A DNA stretch of 64,000 nucleotides, taken from positions 496,001 to 560,000 of the forward strand of contig NZ_PDUW01000002.1 in NCBI RefSeq assembly GCF_003545815.1, read 5' to 3'. Of this stretch, positions 7,968-13,921 are shown in pieces. Every line of letters starts with the position of its first letter. The first letter of the stretch is position 1. The DNA is from Pusillimonas caeni. GTDB lineage: Bacteria; Pseudomonadota; Gammaproteobacteria; Burkholderiales; Burkholderiaceae_B. Under the pieces are notes generated by a model. The model was not told where the DNA came from. It saw only the letters and a list, made by a program, of their open reading frames with translations, and ran no database searches. A program made the position numbers and the translations under genes.

Positions 7968-9020
7968 ATGGCGTTTAAGCGACCCACATTACCGGAACTG
8001 CTGACGCGGATCGACCAGGATCTGCTGTCGCGCCTGCCTGGCGCCCAGGCCGAACTGGCGGTGCGGATGACCAAGGCGCTGGCCGCTGCCGATGCCGGCG
8101 CGGTGCATGGCCTGTATGGCTACCTGCAATGGCTGGAGCGACAGCTGTTCCCGGAAACCTGCGACGACGAAAACCTGCATCTGCATAGCGCGGGCGTGCC
8201 GCGCCGCACGGCGTCGCGCGCGGTGGGCCGGGTGCGCTTCCAGGGCAGCGACGACGCGGTAATCGTGGCCGGCACCACGCTACAGGTGGATGGCCGGGAG
8301 TATCGGACCACCGAGGAGGTCAGGATCGCCGACGGCCAAGCCGTGGCCGCCGTCGAAGCGGTGGAGACGGGCGCGGCGGGTGACCAGGACGCCGGCGTGC
8401 AGCTGCGCCTGGTGTCGCCGCTGCCTGGCGTGGTCGGCCAGGCAGTGGTCGATGAGGACGGCATCCGTGGCGGTGCCGACCTGGAGACCTTCGGCAGCTG
8501 GCGCGACCGCATCATGCTGCGCCGCGCGCGCGTGCCGCGTGGCGGCGCCGCCGGCGACTGGGAGGAGTGGGCGCTACAGGTGCCGGGCGTCACGCGCGCC
8601 TGGGAAGACCCGCTGGGCATGGGTCCGGGGTCGGTGGTGGTGCGCATCATGGCCGACGACGCCAGCGACGGCCCGCTGCCGTCGCAGCAGCTGCTGCAGG
8701 CCGTGGCCGACCACATCGAGGCGCAGAAGAACGTCCAGGCGCAGGTGTACGTGGTGGCGCCTGAAACCGAGCCGTTCGTACCGCAGCTGTGGGTGCTGCC
8801 CGATACCGAGGCGGTGCGTGCGGCGGCCGCACAAGCCCTGCAGGATCTGGTGGACCGTGAGGGCGAGCCAGGTGGCACGCTGCTGATAAGCCGCATCCGC
8901 AGCGCAATCAGCCTGGCGCCGGGCGTCGAGGACTACGACCTGCAATGGCCGACGGCCAACGTCGAGCATGGCACCGGCGTGCTGCCGGTATGGGGAGGGG
9001 CGCAGTGGATCGAGGACTGA
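7968..9020 (+). CDS. Mu gp47-like baseplate J protein
   Basis: A 350-residue protein of the baseplate J family (P2 gpJ, T4 gp6-like wedge). Typical segments are VPRRTASRAVGRVRFQGSDD, SPLPGVVGQAVV and FGSWRDRIMLRRARVPRGGA, followed by the GDWEEWALQVPGVTRAWE block. The ATG at 7968 is preceded by a strong aaggagg, so it is preferred over the upstream in-frame codons at 7938. Wedge proteins of this family surround the hub and trigger sheath contraction. Confidence 0.9.
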   Translation: MAFKRPTLPELLTRIDQDLLSRLPGAQAELAVRMTKALAAADAGAVHGLYGYLQWLERQLFPETCDDENLHLHSAGVPRRTASRAVGRVRFQGSDDAVIVAGTTLQVDGREYRTTEEVRIADGQAVAAVEAVETGAAGDQDAGVQLRLVSPLPGVVGQAVVDEDGIRGGADLETFGSWRDRIMLRRARVPRGGAAGDWEEWALQVPGVTRAWEDPLGMGPGSVVVRIMADDASDGPLPSQQLLQAVADHIEAQKNVQAQVYVVAPETEPFVPQLWVLPDTEAVRAAAAQALQDLVDREGEPGGTLLISRIRSAISLAPGVEDYDLQWPTANVEHGTGVLPVWGGAQWIED

Positions 9021-9631
9021 CCGACGCCGACTACCGGGCGCTGCTGTTTGCGATGCTGCCGCCCGGCGTGGTGTGGCCAACCGATCCAGACAGCCGCCTG
9101 CAGCGCGTGCTGCTGGGCCTGGCCCAGGAGTTCGTGCGCGTCGATGCGCGCGCCCGGCAGTTGCTGGCCGAAGCCGACCCGCGCCAGGCGCGCGAGCTGT
9201 TCCCCGAGTGGGAGGCCAGCTACAGCCTGCCCAGCCAGTGCGCGCCGGCGGTGCAGAGCCTGGCCGACCGCCAGGTCGCGCTGATTGGGCGCATTGTCGG
9301 GCGCGGCGGGATGCGCGCGGCGGACTACATCGACATGGCCGAGGGCCTGGGCTACCCGGGCACGGAAATCATTGAGCAGCACGAAGCGACGATGGAGCTG
9401 GCCAACGGTGTCGGGCCGCGAGGCGCCGAGATCGGCGACCCGCTGAACGGCGAGGACTGGCTATGGGCCTGGGACGTGTTGGTGCCGTCCGGGGTGATTC
9501 GTGAGGCGGTGATCGGCGGGTCCGAGATCGGCGACCCGCTGCGCAGCTGGGGCGACGAGCTGATCGAGTGCGCGCTGCATGAGGCCGCGCCGTCGTGGCT
9601 GATTTTGAACGTAGGTTATCGGGAGGCTTAA
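9005..9631 (+). CDS. Mu gp48-like baseplate/tail protein (YmfQ/DUF2313 family)
   Basis: A 208-residue protein of the family of Mu gp48 and E. coli YmfQ (P2 gpI-like). The GTG at 9005 has ggagg upstream at good spacing and overlaps the end of gene 47. It opens with LTDADYRALLFAMLPPGVVW, a hallmark of the family, and contains ELFPEWEASYSLP. Near the C-terminus the hexapeptide EIGDPL occurs twice. The protein links the baseplate to the tail fibres, so it marks the border between tail and host-range modules. Confidence 0.86.
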   Translation: MDRGLTDADYRALLFAMLPPGVVWPTDPDSRLQRVLLGLAQEFVRVDARARQLLAEADPRQARELFPEWEASYSLPSQCAPAVQSLADRQVALIGRIVGRGGMRAADYIDMAEGLGYPGTEIIEQHEATMELANGVGPRGAEIGDPLNGEDWLWAWDVLVPSGVIREAVIGGSEIGDPLRSWGDELIECALHEAAPSWLILNVGYREA

Positions 9632-9633
9632 TC

Positions 9634-9903
9634 ATGGAAAAAGTAGGTGCCTTCACCGACCGGGTGACATCCGAGGGTGAATGGAGAAACGGAGACCCCG
9701 CCAGCAACGTGCGCGCCACGCCGATGCTGGCGGCCTGGTTCAACATGCTGCAGCGCGAGCTGCTGGCCATCCTGGCCGATGCCGGCATTGACCCGGACAT
9801 CGCCGACGAGGCCCAGCTGGCGGCGGCCATCAATGCCATTGCGGATCGACGCTCGGTAAGCCGCGTCGATGGCGTGGCGGCTTTAACTGTCGAGGAGGAG
9901 TAA
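9634..9903 (+). CDS. Small fibre-base-like protein upstream of the DGR target
   Basis: An 89-residue protein with a ggagg ribosome site. The segment GEWRNGDPASNVRATPMLAA followed by WFNMLQRELLAIL resembles the extreme N-terminus of many phage tail-fibre proteins, which bind the baseplate. Here that part is a separate small gene, while the receptor-binding part is probably the Mtd-like protein two genes downstream. The role as adapter between gp48 and the fibre is inference. The C-terminus ends in an acidic VEEE whose codons also supply the ribosome site of the next gene. Confidence 0.72.
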   Translation: MEKVGAFTDRVTSEGEWRNGDPASNVRATPMLAAWFNMLQRELLAILADAGIDPDIADEAQLAAAINAIADRRSVSRVDGVAALTVEEE

Positions 9904-9906
9904 GAC

Positions 9907-10254
9907 ATGCAGGGAGTACCCCGCTACGGTCTGCGCACGCGGGCCGACTATGACCTGTTGCAAGGACTGGCCGTCCAGGGCGAAATCCGCCCGCAGGGCG
10001 TGGCCACGCTCAAGCGGCACTGGGAGGGCCTGCTGGCCGGGCGCTGGACGTATGTGCATGACCGCGACCTGGTCGAGGACGAGGTGCCCGACGGCGCCGA
10101 GCCGGAATACCGCGTCCTGGAAAGCCAGGACGAGGACGGCGACGTGCGCCGCGTGCAGATCAAGCGCATCGAAAGCCCCACGGCGGAAATCTTCCGCCTG
10201 GGCTTCACGGTGCAGGACGTGGAACAAGCAATTTCTGACCTGGAGGCAGCGTAA
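9907..10254 (+). CDS. Hypothetical phage protein of the host-range module
   Basis: A 115-residue soluble, acidic protein preceded by gaggaggag, an unusually good ribosome site. Its stop overlaps the start of the DGR target gene (TAATG), so the two are probably translated together. It contains a DYDLLQGLAVQGEIRP motif and a C-terminal helix FRLGFTVQDVEQAISDL. I do not recognise the family. Position suggests a fibre component or a chaperone of the Mtd-like protein; this is inference. Confidence 0.7.
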   Translation: MQGVPRYGLRTRADYDLLQGLAVQGEIRPQGVATLKRHWEGLLAGRWTYVHDRDLVEDEVPDGAEPEYRVLESQDEDGDVRRVQIKRIESPTAEIFRLGFTVQDVEQAISDLEAA

Positions 10255-11327
10255 TGGCGGAGAAGACCTACGCGATTCCGGCCATGGGCGCCGGGCATTT
10301 CAGCATGATGGGCGCAATCAGCGCATCCGGCGCGATGCGCCTGGACGTGCCCGAGGGCATCGTGAACATCGGCGGCAACGGCAAGGGCTATGTGCTGCCG
10401 CCCAAGACGGACTGGGACCCCACCGAGGAAGGCAACCAGGACGGCTCGCTGGACGGCCTGGCGCTGGGCGATGACGTGTACCTGTACGCCGTCCAGGGCG
10501 ACGACGGCCGCGCCGGCCTGGTGGCCAGCACCAACATCACGGTGCCCGGCGGGTACACGGCCGCGACCAGCCGCAAGATCGGCGGCTTCCATTACGGCCG
10601 CGTGCGCACCGTGGCCCAGCGCTACAACACCGCCATCGCGCCCGCCGTGCAGATCGTGCCGAACAGCGTGTGGGACTTGGGCCACCGCCCGACGTGCGAC
10701 CCGACCGGCATGGTTGAAGTGGTCCCCGGCCGGCTGTGGGTGGACATCTACCTGAACAGCGAAGGCAGCGGCGTGTGGCCGGAAAACATCCCGGTCAGCC
10801 GCTACGGCGCCATGCCGCTGCGCGACGACGTGTATGCGCGTACCGACTTCCACCTGCTGGCCCGCAACGCCGGCAAGCGCCTGCCGACCGTCGAGGAGTT
10901 CCTGACCTACGCCGAGGGCGCGCCGCAAGGGGCCAATGGCAGCAACGATACGGCCTGGGCCGCAACCACCAACACCGGCCCCACCACCGCCGGCGGCGTG
11001 GCCAAGGCGGTGTCCATGTTCAACGTGGTGGACGCGGCCGGCAACCTGTACGACTGGCTGGATAACCACCTGGATGTCGGCCTGGGGACGACGGCAGCCT
11101 GGAAGGCCGACATTGTCAACGTGGGCAAGGATGCGGCCCTGGCGCGCGGCCAGGTGTATTCGTATGTCTTCGGGACCAACAACGCCAATAGCAGCTGGCG
11201 GTGCTTCATTGGCGGTGGCAACTTCGACGACGGCGTGCACGCGGGCGCGCGCTCCCTGCTCTCGACTGCGACTCCGGGGAATGCGACTGGCACTGTGGGC
11301 CTGCGCTGCGTCTGTGACGCCCTGTGA
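10254..11327 (+). CDS. Mtd-like receptor-binding protein, target gene of the DGR
   Basis: A 357-residue protein. Its C-terminal two-thirds has the C-type lectin/FGE-sulfatase-like signature of the Bordetella phage BPP-1 major tropism determinant: RKIGGFHYGRV at about 103, LWVDIYLNS, NAGKRLPTVEEFLTYAEG, a VDAAGNLYDWLDN block and the end GLRCVCDAL. The last 127 bp before the stop region (11192-11318) are the variable repeat, a near copy of the downstream template. Variable codons are 329 (His), 336 (Leu), 338, 340, 345 and 347 (all Thr), plus Gly342. In BPP-1 the equivalent residues form the receptor-binding surface of an Mtd trimer at the fibre tip. The N-terminal 90 residues do not look like BPP-1 Mtd from memory and may dock to this phage's own tail. 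Confidence 0.9.
   Translation: MAEKTYAIPAMGAGHFSMMGAISASGAMRLDVPEGIVNIGGNGKGYVLPPKTDWDPTEEGNQDGSLDGLALGDDVYLYAVQGDDGRAGLVASTNITVPGGYTAATSRKIGGFHYGRVRTVAQRYNTAIAPAVQIVPNSVWDLGHRPTCDPTGMVEVVPGRLWVDIYLNSEGSGVWPENIPVSRYGAMPLRDDVYARTDFHLLARNAGKRLPTVEEFLTYAEGAPQGANGSNDTAWAATTNTGPTTAGGVAKAVSMFNVVDAAGNLYDWLDNHLDVGLGTTAAWKADIVNVGKDAALARGQVYSYVFGTNNANSSWRCFIGGGNFDDGVHAGARSLLSTATPGNATGTVGLRCVCDAL
11192..11318 (+). repeat. DGR variable repeat (VR)
   Basis: This 127-bp segment matches the template repeat at 11717-11843 base for base at an offset of 525, with 8 differences: 11238 (template A, here C), 11259 (A to C), 11260 (A to T), 11266 (A to C), 11272 (A to C), 11277 (T to G), 11287 (A to C) and 11293 (A to C). 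Seven of eight are template adenines. The last 25 bases (from 11294) are identical and GC-rich, as expected for the initiation-of-mutagenic-homing (IMH) region; TR and VR diverge directly after that. Confidence 0.95.
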
Positions 11328-11686
11328 GCGTGAACCCTGAATCGGCCCCGCGACAGCGGGGCCTGGTAATCGTGAACAAGGTGGAGCGGCTGATGGTTGA
11401 TTTAGGGCCGCACATCGACAAGATCCCGCGTCACCAGCGATTCCGCTACGGCGCGCGCCTGGAGGAGGCGCTGTGGGAGCTGGTGCGGAGGCTTATCGAA
11501 GCGGCCATGTCCAACCAGAAAAGCAAGGTCTACCGGGCCGACGAGCAGGTGCGCTACATCCACGCGCTGCTGCGACACGGCGCCGAGCGGGATCTGCTTG
11601 GCCCCAAGCGTGTGGGCGATGCGGCCGGCAAGCTGGCCGAGGTCGGCGCCATGCTCGGGGCCTGGCGTCAGCGATTGGAGGGATAG
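11324..11686 (+). CDS. avd: DGR accessory variability determinant Avd
   Basis: A 120-residue protein between target gene and template repeat, the usual place of avd. It resembles BPP-1 Avd in its helical core: LVIVNKVERLMVDL, then KIPRHQRFRYGARLEEALWE, then AAMSNQKSKVYRADEQVR, and a C-terminal GKLAEVGAMLGAWRQR. Avd forms a basic, barrel-like pentamer of four-helix bundles that binds the reverse transcriptase and the template RNA. Start is a GTG overlapping the mtd stop (GTGA); an internal GTG at 11372 is the alternative but would cut into the first helix. The first 16 codons are shared with the DNA hairpin. Confidence 0.88.
   Translation: MSVNPESAPRQRGLVIVNKVERLMVDLGPHIDKIPRHQRFRYGARLEEALWELVRRLIEAAMSNQKSKVYRADEQVRYIHALLRHGAERDLLGPKRVGDAAGKLAEVGAMLGAWRQRLEG
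11344..11363 (+). promoter_or_regulatory. DGR hairpin/cruciform downstream of VR
   Basis: A perfect 8-bp stem (ggccccgc with gcggggcc) closes a 4-base loop, gaca. In characterised DGRs a 7-10 bp stem with a GRNA tetraloop just after VR is needed for efficient target recognition in retrohoming; gaca fits GRNA. It begins 25 bp after the end of VR and lies inside the first codons of avd. Confidence 0.82.
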
Positions 11687-11716
11687 AGTAGTAAGGGGTG
11701 GGCCGGGTTTCGGCGA

Positions 11717-11843
11717 CAGCTGGCGGTGCTTCATTGGCGGTGGCAACTTCGACGACGGCGTGAACGCGGGCGCGCGCTCCCTGAACTCGAATGCGAATCC
11801 GTGGAATGCGAATGGCAATGTGGGCCTGCGCTGCGTCTGTGAC
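11717..11843 (+). repeat. DGR template repeat (TR)
   Basis: An invariant non-coding copy of the variable repeat. Read in the mtd frame it contains eight AAY (Asn) codons, six of which are altered in the present VR, and a TGG codon where VR has GGG. AAY codons are the hallmark of DGR templates, because changing the two adenines reaches many amino acids and no stop codon. It is transcribed as RNA and copied by the adenine-mutagenic reverse transcriptase. The end matches VR up to gtctgtgac. Confidence 0.95.
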
Positions 11844-12015
11844 CACCATTCTAGAGAGGGCGGCGACGGTGTCGCCGTCACCCAAGATCCCTACAGGGGG
11901 TCAGCCGGTCCGTCCTGGTCCTGCGAGAGCAGGCCGAATACGACGGTTCGGGCGGCGCGAGTAGCGCAAGCGAAAGCCCCGCCCGGACGCTTATTGCAGA
12001 ACAAGAGAAGGTGAG
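11844..12015 (+). ncRNA. DGR RNA spacer between TR and reverse transcriptase
   Basis: These 172 bases hold no gene. In BPP-1 the corresponding spacer RNA folds, binds the RT-Avd complex and primes cDNA synthesis from within itself. Here a stem is possible at 11861-11881 (ggcggcgac with gtcgccgtc around ggt, one wobble pair), and a second GC-rich pairing is possible between cgggcggcg (11950-11958) and ccgcccgg further down. The transcript probably begins upstream of TR (from 11687) and ends in the RT gene. Function is by analogy. Confidence 0.7.
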
Positions 12016-13062
12016 ATGGGAAGGCGAGGCAAGAATCTGATTGAGGAGATCATCGACTGGGACAACCTGGTCGAGGCGCACCGCCTGGCCAGGCGTGGCA
12101 AGCGCGACAGGTACGATGTGGCCGAGTTCGAGGGCCGCATGTGGGAGGAGCTGGGCGCGCTGCAAATGGAGATGCTGTGGGGCACGTACAGCCCCGGCCG
12201 GTATCGGTCTTTCCTGGTCTACGAGCCGAAGCAGCGCGTGATCCTGGCCGCGCCCTACAGGGACCGCGTCGCCCAGCACGCCATCTGCAACGTCTGCGCC
12301 CCGATCTGGGACCGGGGCATGATCTTCGACAGCTACGCCTGCCGGCCCGGCAAGGGCACGCACCTGGGCGCGGCCAGGGTCGAGCGCTGGCTGCGCGGCA
12401 TGGCGGCCACCGGCGACACCTGGGTGCTCAAGATGGACGTGAGCAAGTATTTCTTTTCGATCCGGCACGAGCTGGCCAGGTCCGTGGTGCGCGACAAGAT
12501 CAGCTGCCCGGCCACGCTCAAGCTGCTGGATGCCATCATCGCCAGCACGGGCGGATCGGGCGAGACTGACCCGGTGGGCATCCCGGTGGGCAACCTGACC
12601 AGCCAGTGGATCGCCAACCTGGTGGGTAACCGCATCGACCAGTGGGCCAAGCGCACGATGGGCCTACAGCGGTACGCCCGCTACATGGACGACATGGTGG
12701 TGCTGGTGCGCAGCAAGCAGGAGGCGCTGGAGCTGCGCGACGCCTTCGACGACAAGCTGGCCAGCATGGGCTTGCGCTTCAGCAAGGCCAGCGTCCTGCC
12801 GGCATCGCGGGGCGTCAACTTCCTGGGCTATCGGATATGGCCCCACAAGCGCCTGCTGCGCAAAGACTCGGTGCGCCGGATGAAGCGCGCCATGCGCGCG
12901 ATGCAGCGCGACTACGCCGAGGGAAAGATCAGCCTGGCGCAGGTCCAGGAACGCATCAATTCATGGGTCGCCCATGCGTCCCATGCCAACAGTGAGAGCC
13001 TGCGGCGCCAGATCCTGGGGTCCGTGGTATTCAGCCGAGGAGGCAAGGAGGCAGTCCGTTGA
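12016..13062 (+). CDS. brt: DGR reverse transcriptase
   Basis: A 348-residue reverse transcriptase of the DGR clade, related to BPP-1 bRT. The palm carries the motif A aspartate in VLKMDVSKYFFSI (D141), the DGR-typical GIPVGNLTSQ at residues 188-197 in place of the QG motif of other RTs, and the catalytic YMDD box at 223-226 (RYARYMDDMVVLV). The thumb follows, with NFLGYRIWPHKRLLRKDSV. All catalytic residues are present, so it is probably active. It follows TR and the spacer directly. Its stop overlaps the TTG start of the methylase gene. Product: mutagenic cDNA from the template RNA, in complex with Avd. Confidence 0.95.
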   Translation: MGRRGKNLIEEIIDWDNLVEAHRLARRGKRDRYDVAEFEGRMWEELGALQMEMLWGTYSPGRYRSFLVYEPKQRVILAAPYRDRVAQHAICNVCAPIWDRGMIFDSYACRPGKGTHLGAARVERWLRGMAATGDTWVLKMDVSKYFFSIRHELARSVVRDKISCPATLKLLDAIIASTGGSGETDPVGIPVGNLTSQWIANLVGNRIDQWAKRTMGLQRYARYMDDMVVLVRSKQEALELRDAFDDKLASMGLRFSKASVLPASRGVNFLGYRIWPHKRLLRKDSVRRMKRAMRAMQRDYAEGKISLAQVQERINSWVAHASHANSESLRRQILGSVVFSRGGKEAVR

Positions 13063-13868
13063 TTCAGCACCGACCAATCATCCCCTGGATAGGCGGCAAG
13101 CGCCGCCTGGCGTCCGCCGTCCTGGACAAGTTCCCCGCCCATACGTGCTATGTGGAGGCGTTCGCCGGTGCGGCCGCCATCTACTTCGCCAAGGAGCCGT
13201 CCGAGGTCGAAGTGCTGAACGATGTGAATGGGGATTTGGTCAACCTTTACCGAGTGGTTAAACACCATTTAGAGGAGTTCATCCGGCAATTCAAATGGGC
13301 CTTGAGCAGCCGCCAGATATACGAGTGGGAGAAGCTAACCAGGCCCGAGACGCTGACGGACATCCAGCGGGCGGCGCGCTTCTACTACCTGCAAAAGCTG
13401 TCGTTCGGTGGCAAGGTCGAGGGGCGGGCCTTCGGCAGCGCCACCACCACCGGCCCGCGCCTGAACCTGCTGCGCATCGAGGAGGATCTAAGCCAGGCGC
13501 ACCTGCGCCTGCAAAGCGCCTATATCGAGCATCTGTCCTGGGGGCAGGTGGTGGCCAAGTACGACCGCCCGCACAGCCTGTTCTACATGGACCCGCCTTA
13601 CTGGATGACCGAGGGCTACGGGGTCGAGTTCGGTTTCGAGCACTACGAGCGCATGGCCGAGCTGGCCAGGTCTATCAGCGGGGCGATGGTTATCAGCATC
13701 AACGACCACCCCGACATCCGCCGGGTGTTCGCCGGCCTGCACATGGACGTGCTGGGCATTAAGTACACGGTCGGGGGTGGTGCCGGCAGCGCGGCCAGGG
13801 AGCTGCTGATCTGGAACGACGCCTGCGAGCAGGGGCGGCGGGAAATTGGCCAGCAGGGGCTGTTTTGA
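13059..13868 (+). CDS. Dam-type DNA N6-adenine methyltransferase
   Basis: A 269-residue D12-class (MethyltransfD12) enzyme: the SAM-binding IIPWIGGKRRLASAVLD motif is at the N-terminus and the catalytic DPPY is at residues 178-181 (FYMDPPYW). The TTG start overlaps the RT stop and has aaggagg at ideal spacing (13045-13051). It probably methylates phage and host DNA at a short site, protecting against restriction. It is the last gene before the phage end, the position of the mom modification gene in Mu. Target sequence cannot be told from sequence alone. Confidence 0.9.
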   Translation: MIQHRPIIPWIGGKRRLASAVLDKFPAHTCYVEAFAGAAAIYFAKEPSEVEVLNDVNGDLVNLYRVVKHHLEEFIRQFKWALSSRQIYEWEKLTRPETLTDIQRAARFYYLQKLSFGGKVEGRAFGSATTTGPRLNLLRIEEDLSQAHLRLQSAYIEHLSWGQVVAKYDRPHSLFYMDPPYWMTEGYGVEFGFEHYERMAELARSISGAMVISINDHPDIRRVFAGLHMDVLGIKYTVGGGAGSAARELLIWNDACEQGRREIGQQGLF

Positions 13869-13880
13869 GGTGCTGCGGGC

Positions 13881-13919
13881 TGTCTCAAACCAAGTGGTTC
13901 AATGTCTCAAACCAAGTGG
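13881..13919. repeat. Two 17-bp direct repeats at the prophage right end
   Basis: The 17-base sequence tgtctcaaaccaagtgg occurs at 13881-13897 and again at 13903-13919, a 22-bp period. Mu-like transposable phages have repeated transposase-binding sites with about this period at their ends. Candidate terminal CA dinucleotides are at 13913-13914 and 13927-13928; the left end would be needed to decide. Confidence 0.75.
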
Positions 13920-13921
13920 CG

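Larger units (their letters stand above)
1..13919 (+). mobile_element. Right part of a Mu-like prophage carrying a DGR
   Basis: The genes follow the order of Mu late tail genes: sheath L, tube M, 41-type assembly gene, tape measure, N, P, 45, 46, 47, 48. They are followed by a host-range module and a DNA-modification gene. The left part (transposase, repressor, head genes) lies outside the window. The right limit is placed just after two 17-bp direct repeats (13881-13897 and 13903-13919), because the reading frame from about 13925 onward is autotransporter sequence. The exact terminal base is unresolved, since the left end and any 5-bp target duplication cannot be seen. The structural genes look intact, apart from the sheath gene being cut by the window edge. 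Confidence 0.9.

Noticed and set aside
13881-13919. Direct repeats as a start of a CRISPR array
   Set aside because: Only two copies, a 5-base gap and no cas genes; the place at the phage end explains them.
1-13919. Prophage identical in type to BPP-1
   Set aside because: BPP-1 is short-tailed; here sheath, tube, tape measure and Mu-type baseplate genes show a contractile tail. Only the DGR module is shared.
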